From the NCBI GenBank assembly GCA_039798005.1, contig JBDKGV010000005.1, forward strand, positions 1 through 35,266: a DNA stretch of 35,266 nt, given 5' to 3'. The translations under genes were made by a program, and so were the position numbers. This DNA comes from JBDKGV01 sp039798005. GTDB taxonomy: Bacteria > Fibrobacterota > Fibrobacteria > UBA5070. Below are positions 7,445 through 16,226 of the stretch, one piece after another. The notes under the pieces are model-generated. The model was not told where the DNA came from. It saw only the letters and a program-made list of their open reading frames with translations, and did no database searches. The first letter of the stretch is position 1. Each line of letters starts with the position of its first letter.

Positions 7445-9799
7445 GTCGTCAAGCGGGAACAGATCTCACTGACGGGGGCCCGGAATCTGTCCGAGCTCTT
7501 GGAAATCTACGTACCCGGCTTCACCTACAGCCTCAACAAGTGGAACGGCATCACTTGGGGCATGCGCGGCGTGATGAACGATCGCAATTCCAAGTTCATC
7601 GTGCTGGTCAACGGTCACAAGATGAACACCGAAGCCCGTGACGGCTTCTTCCAGGAGACCGAGCTCCCTGGCATGAATGAGATCGGTCACATCGAAGCCT
7701 TGCGAGGCCCGGCCGGCTTGGTGTACGGCTCCGGGGCGATCGCGGGTATCATCAACATCGTCACCCGCCGTGCCGAGACCAACCGCACGGAACTGTCCTC
7801 CACCCTCGGCACTTGGGGAAGTCTCCAAAACAATACGCGCCTGTTGGAAGGAACCGCGTTTCGCACGGCCCCGAACGGATCGAAGATGACCGTCTACGGC
7901 GCCTACAGCGCGTCCGAAGGCAGGGGCAACATGGCCAACACCATCTACGGGGCTCCGGGTTGGCCATACCCGACTTGGGAGGATCATGATGCAACCCAAG
8001 GAATCCTTGCCAATGGCAGTGCCCAATCCAATCCTGGCAGCTGGAAGATGGGCGGAACCTTCGAAACCGACCAGCTTTTCCTGCAGGCCCGCGTTTCCCA
8101 TCAGGTGCACAATGTCGGTGGCATGATGCCCGCCGATCCCTGGCCACACACCTTTGACAAGGATTCCGTCGTCTCCGGTTCACCAAGGCCCTTGGAGTGG
8201 ATCAACGGACGCCCCTTCCTTGGCACTGACAATCCCTATTCCGGGGGAATCAACGAGGATCTCGCCAAGTCCCGTGAGTACGTCGCGGACAACGTGATGA
8301 TCGAGGCGGCTTGGACGAAATCATTCGACGACGATCAGATGAAGTTCAAGGCATCGATCGACGGCAATACCAACCGTACGCAAGTCGCCGACATTCCCGG
8401 AATGGATCAAGTCGGAAAGCAGGGGACGCAAGCCGGGTATATCCAGGAGACATCCGGTGAACAGCGGTATACGCTCGGCGGAACCTACTTGATGAAGCGG
8501 GTGCAGAACCTGCAGTTGGCCGGTGGCTACGAATTCCGGTTCGACAAGATCGGAGACGACCTCGAGGGCAAGAATTACTTCTCCCTTTTTGGAAACAAGA
8601 CCACCCGGCACAGGACGCTCACGCCGGTGAACTACTTCAACAACGCGCTCTATGTCGAGGGCATGTATGACCTGATTCCTCAAGTCTCCCTGGGATTCGG
8701 TGGTCGCTGGGACGGCCACACCCGCACGATTGAGGAGGGTGGGACGCTCAACGGAAAATTCGCGACCATCTGGATGCCGGCCACGGGACACAGCATCAAG
8801 GCCATCGTCCAGACCTCGACCAACAACCCGTCGGCGGACAACTACGAACCGAACCGCTACTTCTACGACGACTTCGGGAACGTGATCACCCGGCCATTCT
8901 TCCAGGACAGTCCCACTCAGCATCCGAACTCCTGGACCCCCGCCTTCCTGCCCGCCACTCCCGAGGAGCTTCACAAGCTCAAGCCGGAGCGGACGATTTC
9001 CTACGAGCTGGTCAGCACGCATGACATCAAGCTGCCCAAGGGAGCGACCGCCTACATTTCTCCCAGCGTGTCCTACAACCAGGTCGTGGATCTCCTCGCT
9101 TGGGATCAGAGCCGCTTCCGCGTCGACAACACCGGCGAATACCAGTTCGTGAGCGCCGAGATCGAGGCTTCCGTGAAGAGCTCCTATGTGGACTTCGGAT
9201 TCAATCACACCTGGCAGCTCCCCGTCGGAATGGACGTGAGCGCCGCAGGCGATACGTTGACCAAGCCGACCCACAGCGGCACGCCCTTCTACGACTCCAT
9301 CAATACCGAGGGCGTCTGGCAGTACTACCCCCGCATCACCGGCGAGGAGAAGTACTACTACAACTCGATCTTCGCAAGCATCACCCAGGATGGCAGCAAC
9401 TTCCTCAACCTGCCCACCCATCTGTCCAAGGTTTTCCTCGATGTCCGTCCGACATCCTGGCTCACCTTGCACACCGATACCCGCATCATCTGGGGATACA
9501 GCGGTCGTGATTCTTCCATCAAGGCGTTGGAGAAGGGTGAAGGCTACACCAAGAATTCCAAGGTGGACATGCTCGACATCAGCAACAAGGCGATCGTGAA
9601 GTGGAACGCCAGCGCCCACCTTGCATTCCCGGACAACTGGACGCTTGGAATCTACGTCTACAACATTCTCGCCGGTGAAACCAAGGACGACGGGCTCGAA
9701 AACGCCTTGAGGTTGCAGTACAAGTTCGACGCAAACAGCAACGAGCTCTATGCGATCGACAACCGCCAGTTCGCCGTCCGCCTGGACAAGGCATTCTGA
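7289..9799 (+). CDS. TonB-dependent outer-membrane receptor, paralogue 1
   Basis: An 836-residue outer-membrane active transporter. A signal peptide occupies residues 1-18 (MQKFALAFCLASGLAVAQ). A plug domain follows at about 45-165 (ARNLSELLEIYVPGFTYS, FIVLVNGHKMN, IEALRGPAGLVYGSGAIAGIINIVTRR, the last being the classic plug end). The rest is a large barrel ending in QFAVRLDKAF with the C-terminal Phe expected for BAM substrates. No TonB box could be assigned with confidence and no SusD partner is present. The ligand is unknown. The gene has its own promoter and a following hairpin terminator. The second receptor directly downstream is a tandem paralogue that shares its first ~52 residues almost exactly but is much less similar in plug loops and barrel. 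Confidence 0.93.
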   Translation: MQKFALAFCLASGLAVAQTEDENLSLSDLMNIKLQTGSFLELDLAKSPISMTVVKREQISLTGARNLSELLEIYVPGFTYSLNKWNGITWGMRGVMNDRNSKFIVLVNGHKMNTEARDGFFQETELPGMNEIGHIEALRGPAGLVYGSGAIAGIINIVTRRAETNRTELSSTLGTWGSLQNNTRLLEGTAFRTAPNGSKMTVYGAYSASEGRGNMANTIYGAPGWPYPTWEDHDATQGILANGSAQSNPGSWKMGGTFETDQLFLQARVSHQVHNVGGMMPADPWPHTFDKDSVVSGSPRPLEWINGRPFLGTDNPYSGGINEDLAKSREYVADNVMIEAAWTKSFDDDQMKFKASIDGNTNRTQVADIPGMDQVGKQGTQAGYIQETSGEQRYTLGGTYLMKRVQNLQLAGGYEFRFDKIGDDLEGKNYFSLFGNKTTRHRTLTPVNYFNNALYVEGMYDLIPQVSLGFGGRWDGHTRTIEEGGTLNGKFATIWMPATGHSIKAIVQTSTNNPSADNYEPNRYFYDDFGNVITRPFFQDSPTQHPNSWTPAFLPATPEELHKLKPERTISYELVSTHDIKLPKGATAYISPSVSYNQVVDLLAWDQSRFRVDNTGEYQFVSAEIEASVKSSYVDFGFNHTWQLPVGMDVSAAGDTLTKPTHSGTPFYDSINTEGVWQYYPRITGEEKYYYNSIFASITQDGSNFLNLPTHLSKVFLDVRPTSWLTLHTDTRIIWGYSGRDSSIKALEKGEGYTKNSKVDMLDISNKAIVKWNASAHLAFPDNWTLGIYVYNILAGETKDDGLENALRLQYKFDANSNELYAIDNRQFAVRLDKAF

Positions 9800-9832
9800 C
9801 CCGGCGCCTTCCAATTTGACAGAAAACGACAA

Positions 9833-9860
9833 AAGGCCCGGGGCATCCGCCCCGGGCCTT
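9833..9860 (+). terminator. Hairpin terminator after receptor 1
   Basis: A perfect 12-base stem AAGGCCCGGGGC (9833-9844) with GCCCCGGGCCTT (9849-9860) around loop ATCC. The downstream T-tract is poor (CTTCATT), so it may stop transcription inefficiently. An identical stem and loop follows receptor 2, and both are preceded by CCAATTTGACAGAAAAC. Confidence 0.8.
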
Positions 9861-9976
9861 CTTCATTGTCGGGATCCGCCCGTCGCCCCGGTCAAGCCCT
9901 TCCCTTGAACGCTCCCGGCATCCCATCCTGTGGAACACCTCCCCCGGATCAAAAAAGGCCGGGATGAGAATTCTTC

Positions 9977-10005
9977 TTGACTGTACGTAACAATTCTGCA
10001 ATACT
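9977..10005 (+). promoter_or_regulatory. Sigma-70-type promoter of the second TonB-dependent receptor
   Basis: A -35 box TTGACT (9977-9982), 17-base spacer, and -10 box AATACT (10000-10005). Hexamers and spacing parallel the promoter at 7212, so the two receptors can be expressed independently from paired promoters. The stretch between the terminator and this promoter shows no gene. Confidence 0.72.
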
Positions 10006-10209
10006 GAACTTTGACCGGCGCCCAGGGATTGGAGCCGGATCAAAGGGGGACATATGCAGAAGTTCGCGCTCGCGTTCTGCTTGGCTTCAGGCCTTGCCTT
10101 TGCTCAAACTGAGGACGAGAATCTCTCGCTCTCCGACTTGATGAACATCAAGCTCCAGACGGGATCGTTCCTGGAGCTTGATCTGGCCAAGTCGCCGATT
10201 TCCATGACC
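9994..10209 (+). repeat. Direct repeat copy 2: promoter end, leader and 5' coding end of receptor gene
   Basis: The partner of 7229-7444. Within the coding part most differences are synonymous (one visible change is Val to Phe in the signal peptide), which points to recent duplication or gene conversion confined to the 5' end. Confidence 0.85.
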
Positions 10210-12714
10210 TTGATCAGTCAGGAGAAGATCGACCTGTCCGGTGCCCGACACCTTTCGGAGCTCCTTGAGATCTACGTGCCCGGGTTCCAGTACATGTACA
10301 ACAAATGGAACGGCATGCAGTGGGGCATGCGCGGCGTCGCCAACGACCGCAACACCAAGTTCATCGTGCTCGTGAACGGCCACAAGATGAACACCGAGGC
10401 GCGCGACGGCTTCTTCCAGGAAGTCGAGCTCGGCCTCCTGGGCGATGTCGAACGCGTGGAAGTCCTGCGCGGCCCGGCCGGCCTCGTGTACGGCTCCGGA
10501 GCCATCGCCGGCATCGTCAACATCGTGACCCGCAAGGTCAATGGCAAGAACGCCATCGAGGCCTCGGTGCAGGGCGGCATGTGGAAGAACCTGGGACAGA
10601 CCAGCAAGGAAGTGGACATTCGCAGCTACTCCACTCCCGCCACCGGCCACGAACTGGTCGCCACCCTGGGCTGGAAGCAGTCCGACGGCGTGGGCAACGG
10701 CAATTCCCGCCTGTACGGCAACCCTCACTGGCCCTACCCCTCTGGCAAGCCCAATCCGGGCGGAGTTCCCGCCGACGGCAGCGCTTGGTCCACACCGGGC
10801 AATTGGCGTTCGAGCCTCGATTGGAACTGGAACCGCCTGCGCGTCTACATGCGCGGCTCGCGTCAGGTCAGCGAGGCCGGAGGACTTTTCGTAAAGGACC
10901 CTTGGCCGACCGTCTTGGGCAACCCCGGTGATGCCGTGGCCGCCAACGCCAAGTGGAACTCGGTGGTCGACTCGATCGGCAAGACCGGCAACCTGCTCGA
11001 CGCCCAGGGAGCCTGGAAGAGCTGGACCACCCGCATCGGAGCCTCCACCGACACCGCCGGAGCGCGTGCCGCTTGGCTTTCCGATTCGCTGTCCTTGGTC
11101 TCCCTGCGCAACGCAGCCCCCAAGACCGCCGGAAGCGCATTGATCGACGGCAAGAGCGTGAGCCCCACTGATCCGCTCTGGAGCCAGACGGAATCCTGGG
11201 CCACCAACCGGCGTGAGTACGTCTCCGAGAACCTGTTGGCCGACGCCACCTGGAGTCAACCGGTCGGCGACAACGAAGTCAAGCTGCACTTGGCTTGGGA
11301 CGGCAACACCAACCGCATCCAGCGTGAGATGCGCGCGGGCTATGCCGAAACCTATGCCAATGACGAGCGCAATTCGTTCATTGAGGAGACCTTCGGGGAA
11401 CGCCGTTACACGCTTGGCGCCCTGTATCTCCTGAAGAGCGTCCCCAAGCTCCAGTTGGCCGCAGGCTACGAGCTGCGCATCGACGAGATCGGCGACGACC
11501 TTTCCGGCCGCAACGCCCAAGCGGAGAAGGCCACCCACAAGATCGTGTCCGACGTGACCTACTACAACAACGCGGTGTACGCCGAAGGCTTCTACGACGT
11601 GAGCGACATTCTTGGCGTACATGCCGGCTACCGTTGGGACGGGCACACCCGCACCATCGACCTGGGCGGAACCCACAACGGAAAGCTCGCCCTCGTCTAT
11701 CAGCCTGCCAAGGGGCACAGCATCAAGCTGATCGGGCAGACCTCGTCGAACAACGGCTCGGCCGACAACTACGAGTTCAACCGCAACAACTTCAACGACA
11801 ACAATCAGCCGTACACGCAGGTGCACTTCGAGAAGCCGGGCGAGAAGCCGGGACTGGGATCGGCCATCGTCTACGGCGTGACCGAGGAACAGCTCCACGA
11901 GCTCAAGCCCGAGAAGGTCTACTCCTTCGAGCTCACCTCGACCCATCAGTTCAACGAAGCCAGCGTGGCGCCCAGCATCTCGTACAACATGGTGCGTGAC
12001 CTGTTCGCCTGGGACCAGAAGCTCTTCCGCATCGTGAACGTGGGCGAATACAATCACCTGGACATCGACTTGGAAGCCTCGTGGAAGAACCGCTGGGTCT
12101 CGGTCGGTGCCAACCATGGCGTGCAGATGGTCGTGAACACCGACGTGGACGGTCAGGCGACCCAGTTTGCCATCGCCCGCTACACCCGTGACACCTTGGT
12201 GGACGGAACCGTGAAGCAGTACCCCGTGTATGCCCAGATGCCCGACGGCAGCTACATCCCGGTGGTCAACTCCGCCTCGCCGACCACCACCACCACGGTG
12301 AACCCGGTCAAGACCCAGATCACCGCCGATGGCTCGAGCTTCCTGAGCCTTGCCTCGAACGTGACCAAGTTCTGGGTGGATGTCCAGCCGTTCCCGTGGA
12401 TGACGATCCACACCGACATGCGGGTGTTCTGGGGATTGGATGGACGTGATTCCATCGCCGCCGTGGACGAGGCCAAGGGCATGGACTACGCCAACATCAC
12501 CCGCGACGCCATGGTCAAGTGGAACATGGGCCTGCAGTTCAAGCTGCCGGCCGCGACGAAGCTCTCCCTGTACGCCTATGATCTCCTGGGCGAATCCGAA
12601 GGAGACCTTGCCATCCACTCGCTGCGTTGGCAGCAGCGCGGCGCGGACGACCACTCCGACCTGTTCGCCGTGGACCAGCGTTCGTTCGCCGCCAAGATCG
12701 AGAAGGCCTTCTGA
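10054..12714 (+). CDS. TonB-dependent outer-membrane receptor, paralogue 2
   Basis: An 886-residue receptor of the same architecture as the gene before it: signal peptide (residues 1-18), plug domain (SELLEIYVPGFQYMYNKWNG, VEVLRGPAGLVYGSGAIAGIVNIVTRK), then a large barrel ending in SFAAKIEKAF. It is about 50 residues longer than paralogue 1, mainly through inserted segments in the first third of the barrel (around 290-385). Conserved barrel blocks in both include AGYELRIDEIGDDL, RWDGHTRTID and SSNNGSADNYEFNR. The extracellular loops differ, which suggests related but distinct ligands. It has its own promoter, ribosome-binding site and terminator. Confidence 0.93.
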   Translation: MQKFALAFCLASGLAFAQTEDENLSLSDLMNIKLQTGSFLELDLAKSPISMTLISQEKIDLSGARHLSELLEIYVPGFQYMYNKWNGMQWGMRGVANDRNTKFIVLVNGHKMNTEARDGFFQEVELGLLGDVERVEVLRGPAGLVYGSGAIAGIVNIVTRKVNGKNAIEASVQGGMWKNLGQTSKEVDIRSYSTPATGHELVATLGWKQSDGVGNGNSRLYGNPHWPYPSGKPNPGGVPADGSAWSTPGNWRSSLDWNWNRLRVYMRGSRQVSEAGGLFVKDPWPTVLGNPGDAVAANAKWNSVVDSIGKTGNLLDAQGAWKSWTTRIGASTDTAGARAAWLSDSLSLVSLRNAAPKTAGSALIDGKSVSPTDPLWSQTESWATNRREYVSENLLADATWSQPVGDNEVKLHLAWDGNTNRIQREMRAGYAETYANDERNSFIEETFGERRYTLGALYLLKSVPKLQLAAGYELRIDEIGDDLSGRNAQAEKATHKIVSDVTYYNNAVYAEGFYDVSDILGVHAGYRWDGHTRTIDLGGTHNGKLALVYQPAKGHSIKLIGQTSSNNGSADNYEFNRNNFNDNNQPYTQVHFEKPGEKPGLGSAIVYGVTEEQLHELKPEKVYSFELTSTHQFNEASVAPSISYNMVRDLFAWDQKLFRIVNVGEYNHLDIDLEASWKNRWVSVGANHGVQMVVNTDVDGQATQFAIARYTRDTLVDGTVKQYPVYAQMPDGSYIPVVNSASPTTTTTVNPVKTQITADGSSFLSLASNVTKFWVDVQPFPWMTIHTDMRVFWGLDGRDSIAAVDEAKGMDYANITRDAMVKWNMGLQFKLPAATKLSLYAYDLLGESEGDLAIHSLRWQQRGADDHSDLFAVDQRSFAAKIEKAF

Positions 12715-12746
12715 CCCGGGGCTTTCCAATTTGACAGAAAACAACA

Positions 12747-12774
12747 AAGGCCCGGGGCATCCGCCCCGGGCCTT
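12747..12774 (+). terminator. Hairpin terminator after receptor 2
   Basis: Stem AAGGCCCGGGGC (12747-12758) with GCCCCGGGCCTT (12763-12774), loop ATCC. It lies between the convergent receptor 2 and FISUMP genes, and because the stem begins with AA and ends with TT it could act weakly in both directions. Confidence 0.78.
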
Positions 12775-12853
12775 CTTCATTTGTCAGGATCCGCCCATCT
12801 CCTCGGGGCGAGGCATCGGGTTCCGTCACGCGTCCCGAAGGAACCGGCGGCGA

Positions 12854-14845
12854 TCAGCGCACGCAGCGCACCGACAGGAGCGAGCGTTTGAGAACGTATG
12901 GCTCCGCCGCCACCCAGTCCGTCTTGTTCCGCATCAGACCACCCACGGAAGCCTTGGCGTTGTTGACGTCCTGCGCGATCCAGAACCGGGCCGCGGTTCC
13001 CTGGTCGACGAACGGCTCCCCCACCATTCCACTGCCGGCGGGCAGCAATCGCATGCCCAAGCGGTCTTCCTGCGGCGCCAAGTCGGAGTAGCCCGAAGGC
13101 AGCGCCAAGGCGCGTCCCCACGCCACCGAATCCGCCCCGAGCACACGTTTGGCTTGGGTCTCCAGATCCGACCATTCATGGGAAAGCGGAACATGCCATC
13201 CCGTCGGGCACAAACCCTGACGGTAGGTGTAATTGTTCAGTCCCGAATCCAAGTAGATGTCGGAAATGCCCAAGGCCTGCGTCCAGGTGTACTGCCTGCC
13301 GTAGCGCGCGCAACTGTCCGCCGTCCCGCCCGCACAGACGCTTCCGTTCACATCAACGGCGAGATTCTCCGCCATCCAGGTCCGGGTGCCCACCTGCACC
13401 GTCCGGTAGCTGCGTCCGTCGCGCGCATCCGTCACCGTCCCGTAGGTCACCTTCGGGTTCCATCCCGGAAAGGCCTGATCCCGGAACACCACGCGCAACG
13501 GGGTCGTCTTGGTTCCCGCTCCCAGGCTTGCCACCATGGCAACGGTCGTGTCCTTGGTGAAGGTGAGCGTCCATGGCCCGGTCGCACCTGCGACCCGCAG
13601 CACGGACTCGGGGTGGATGGCCTTGGCCGAGAAGGTCACCGTGGCCGAACCACCATCGGGGAAACGCAAGACCTGCACGGTGTCGGTCCGGAACATCGAA
13701 GGGGTTCCGACCTCATCCATCACCCCGGCGGAGACCTGGACCTTTTCCACCAAGGTGTCCCGGTAGGCATGGCGGCAGCGGATGGCAAGACGCGCGGCCT
13801 TGGCCAGTCGCACCCGATTCCTTTCATAGTGCAGAGTCGGCGTCCCTTGATCGAACCAATCCCCCATGGCGGTGTCGGCCGCATTCTCCTGCATCGACCA
13901 GAGATAAGCGCGCTGCCCAGCGTCGGCAAAGCCCCCCGAGGCCGTTTGATACCCCGACGGCAGCCCGCGAAACCCGTTGCGATCCACGGTCACCGTCACG
14001 GTGTCCCCAAGCCACCCTTGGCGCGAGCGCCCTCGGTAGTCGTAGGTGGTGTCTGCAGCGTACAGATCGGGAACCACCCAGCCATCCGGGCAAATCCCCT
14101 GCCGACGCCCTTTGGCCCCCGCCAAGCTTACGTTGCCACTGGCACCAAGTCCCAAGGCTTCGCCCCAGGAATACAGGCGTCCGTACTTGGCGCACGAATC
14201 GCTGGAACCGCCATAGCACACCGAGCCCGGTACCGCATAGGCCAGGTTCTCGGCCATCATCCCCGCATCCCGCCACGACCCGGTGCCGCAAGGCTCCCGG
14301 CCCCACATCTGGATGGTCCGGTAGGTCCGTCCATCCCGACGGTCGAAGAGGCTCCCGTAACAAACCCCGGGATTCCAAGCGATCCCGCCGTCATCGGACC
14401 AAGCCGTATCCAGTCGCAGCTTGATGCCTGTCGAATCCTTCCCCGGTGACGGCATGCGAACCAAGCGCTTGCCCTTCCATCGCACCACCAGCGTGTCGGC
14501 AACCCCGGCGGCGCGCGCAGCCAGCCCCGTCGACGGCGCCGCGACACCTGGCCGCGCCCCGCGCCCCAAGGCATCACCCCCCGAAAAGGCCAGTCGCAAC
14601 CGCCCGCCTTCCCGCGCCAACAGATGCCTTGTTCCGACCACGAGCTTTTCGCGCAGGGCGATTCCCGTGGTTCGGGCCAGTGACCAACTGCCATCCCCTG
14701 CGGTGCGCACCGAATCACCGGTTCCGTTCAAGACGACCACCGCTCCGGCCACCGGTTTCCCGACCAGATCCAATGCGGTACCGCTGTACATCGCACCAAA
14801 CGCACAGGCACCCAGCCCAAGGACAAGCCCAGACAAACTTCGCAT
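12854..14845 (-). CDS. Secreted protein with two FISUMP (Fibrobacter major paralogous) domains
   Basis: A 663-residue exported protein. A signal peptide lies at the N-terminus (LSGLVLGLGACAFGAM). A carboxypeptidase-regulatory-like beta-sandwich follows (GTALDLVGKPVAGAVVVLNG). Then come two FISUMP domains at about 145-370 and 445-663. Each has the hallmark series DxRDGRxYRTxQxG, MAENLA, the paired Cys of GSVCxGGxxDSCAxYGRxYxW, and CPxGWxVP. A linker beta domain around 375-445 separates them. FISUMP proteins are abundant in Fibrobacter and are thought to act at the cell surface, but their biochemical role is not established. The start is the ATG at 14845, with GGAG six bases before it; a TTG twelve bases upstream is less likely. 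It may be co-transcribed with the glycosyltransferase gene 100 bases upstream. Confidence 0.88.
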   Translation of the reverse strand: MRSLSGLVLGLGACAFGAMYSGTALDLVGKPVAGAVVVLNGTGDSVRTAGDGSWSLARTTGIALREKLVVGTRHLLAREGGRLRLAFSGGDALGRGARPGVAAPSTGLAARAAGVADTLVVRWKGKRLVRMPSPGKDSTGIKLRLDTAWSDDGGIAWNPGVCYGSLFDRRDGRTYRTIQMWGREPCGTGSWRDAGMMAENLAYAVPGSVCYGGSSDSCAKYGRLYSWGEALGLGASGNVSLAGAKGRRQGICPDGWVVPDLYAADTTYDYRGRSRQGWLGDTVTVTVDRNGFRGLPSGYQTASGGFADAGQRAYLWSMQENAADTAMGDWFDQGTPTLHYERNRVRLAKAARLAIRCRHAYRDTLVEKVQVSAGVMDEVGTPSMFRTDTVQVLRFPDGGSATVTFSAKAIHPESVLRVAGATGPWTLTFTKDTTVAMVASLGAGTKTTPLRVVFRDQAFPGWNPKVTYGTVTDARDGRSYRTVQVGTRTWMAENLAVDVNGSVCAGGTADSCARYGRQYTWTQALGISDIYLDSGLNNYTYRQGLCPTGWHVPLSHEWSDLETQAKRVLGADSVAWGRALALPSGYSDLAPQEDRLGMRLLPAGSGMVGEPFVDQGTAARFWIAQDVNNAKASVGGLMRNKTDWVAAEPYVLKRSLLSVRCVR

Positions 14846-14945
14846 CCGACACTCCAATGCAGGAAAGGAACAACGGAGCTGAATCTAGAACTTTTCAAAC
14901 GCCGGGATCGTACCGCTCAGGCACTTCGCAAGAACCGAGATGCCC

Positions 14946-16226
14946 TCACAGCTTGGAAAGCTGCGCATCCTGAGGGAATCGCTCCCGCGCTGCGGCCAGG
15001 TACTGATCGGCATTGGGGTCGCGAAGCGCGCGCAAGGCGCTCACAAGCCCCGCCCAGTTGGAGGGATCGGTTCCGTCCATCTCGATGCACCACGCATACA
15101 ACTCGCCCGCCCGCTCCGGAAGGCCGTGGGCCATGTAGAGGTCGGGCAGGGCACGGCGCGGCACCTTCGTGCCTTCGAGGATGGTCTTGAGCAGACGCAA
15201 GACGGCCACCGCGAGCCGGTCGTGCCTTGGCTTCCAGTAATTGCCAAGCCATGTCAGCGATTCCAAGCAAGCCTCGGTGGCATCGATGGGAAGCAGGGTC
15301 GGGCGCATCACGGGATCGAAGGTCTTTTCCCAGAAGTCCAAGGCCGCGTCGTCCCCTTGGGTCTTGGCCACCAGCTTGGAGGCGGCCGACAATTGGGACG
15401 GATGCCATTCCGAGAAGGTCTCCGAGGCATGTTTGAACAAGGCGATCCGCGCCTCCTCGGGGCCCCGCAACTGCTCCACGGTCAAGGCCAGGAACGCCGG
15501 GGCGATGGTCCGCAGGTGCTGGTTCGCGTCGCCCTTGGAAAGCAGGTCCAGGCATTTGAGGAAGGCTTCCTCGGCCTTGACGTTGTCGCCTTGGGCCTTT
15601 TCGGCCGCCGCCAACTGGTACCACTTGATGGCGTCCGATGCCTCGCTTGCCAGTGCATCCTTGAGGATCTCCCGGTTGCGGCCCTGCTTCTGCTTCATCA
15701 CCTCCGGAGTCGTGTATCCGGTGTGCAGGACCAGGAGATCGGTGTATTCGATGGGCACGCCGGCAGCCGTCAGCGCCGGATAGATCTGCTCGTGCACCGG
15801 ACTGACAAAGCGCAGGCGCGGATGGTTGGGGAACATGCGCAGCTGCGAGAAGAAGCTGCCGGCATGGTTGACCTCCTGGCTGTTCTTCACCAGGAACCCG
15901 TAGGCCTTGGTGGGCCTTGCACTGGCCAGCTCCACGATGCGCGGGATCGATTCGGCCGGCACCTTGTCGTCGGCGTCGAACCACACGATCCAGCGACCGG
16001 TGGCGTGCTCCAGGCTCACGTTGCGCGCCGCGGCAAAATCATTGCGCCACGCCCAGTTCACCACCTTGGCTCCCGCCGCCTTGCAGATCTCCACGGTGCG
16101 GTCGGTCGAGCCGGTGTCCACGACGATCAGCTCGCAGGGAAGATCCTTGATCGATTCAAAAAGCGCCGGGAGATGACTTTCCTCGTTCTTGACGATCATG
16201 CATACGGAAAGGTTCGGGACGGCCAT
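14946..16226 (-). CDS. Family 2 glycosyltransferase with TPR-like C-terminal region
   Basis: A 426-residue cytoplasmic glycosyltransferase. The N-terminal GT-A fold domain (about 1-220) opens with LSVCMIVKNEESHLPALFESI and contains DTGSTDRT, the DxD-type motif WFDADD, and LVLHTGY near its end. The C-terminal half is helical and Ala/Leu-rich (WYQLAAAEKAQGDNVKAEEAFLKCLDLL), resembling tetratricopeptide repeats. This GT2-plus-TPR arrangement is common in FCB bacteria and in glycopeptide and protein glycosyltransferases (SunS-like). Donor and acceptor sugars are unknown. Its ATG overlaps the stop of the upstream gene by one base (TGATG), so it is probably translated together with it. Confidence 0.88.
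   Translation of the reverse strand: MAVPNLSVCMIVKNEESHLPALFESIKDLPCELIVVDTGSTDRTVEICKAAGAKVVNWAWRNDFAAARNVSLEHATGRWIVWFDADDKVPAESIPRIVELASARPTKAYGFLVKNSQEVNHAGSFFSQLRMFPNHPRLRFVSPVHEQIYPALTAAGVPIEYTDLLVLHTGYTTPEVMKQKQGRNREILKDALASEASDAIKWYQLAAAEKAQGDNVKAEEAFLKCLDLLSKGDANQHLRTIAPAFLALTVEQLRGPEEARIALFKHASETFSEWHPSQLSAASKLVAKTQGDDAALDFWEKTFDPVMRPTLLPIDATEACLESLTWLGNYWKPRHDRLAVAVLRLLKTILEGTKVPRRALPDLYMAHGLPERAGELYAWCIEMDGTDPSNWAGLVSALRALRDPNADQYLAAARERFPQDAQLSKL

Noticed and set aside
8150..8170. TGACAAGGATTCCGTC in receptor 1 as a further copy of the dyad motif
   Set aside because: The spacing between TGACA and GTC is eight rather than six, so it was left out of the count.
10087..12780. An 897-codon open frame antisense to receptor 2
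   Set aside because: It has no recognisable domains, reads His/Gly/Val-rich nonsense, and mirrors the GC-biased third positions of the real TonB receptor gene. The same applies to the long antisense frame at 8321-9832.
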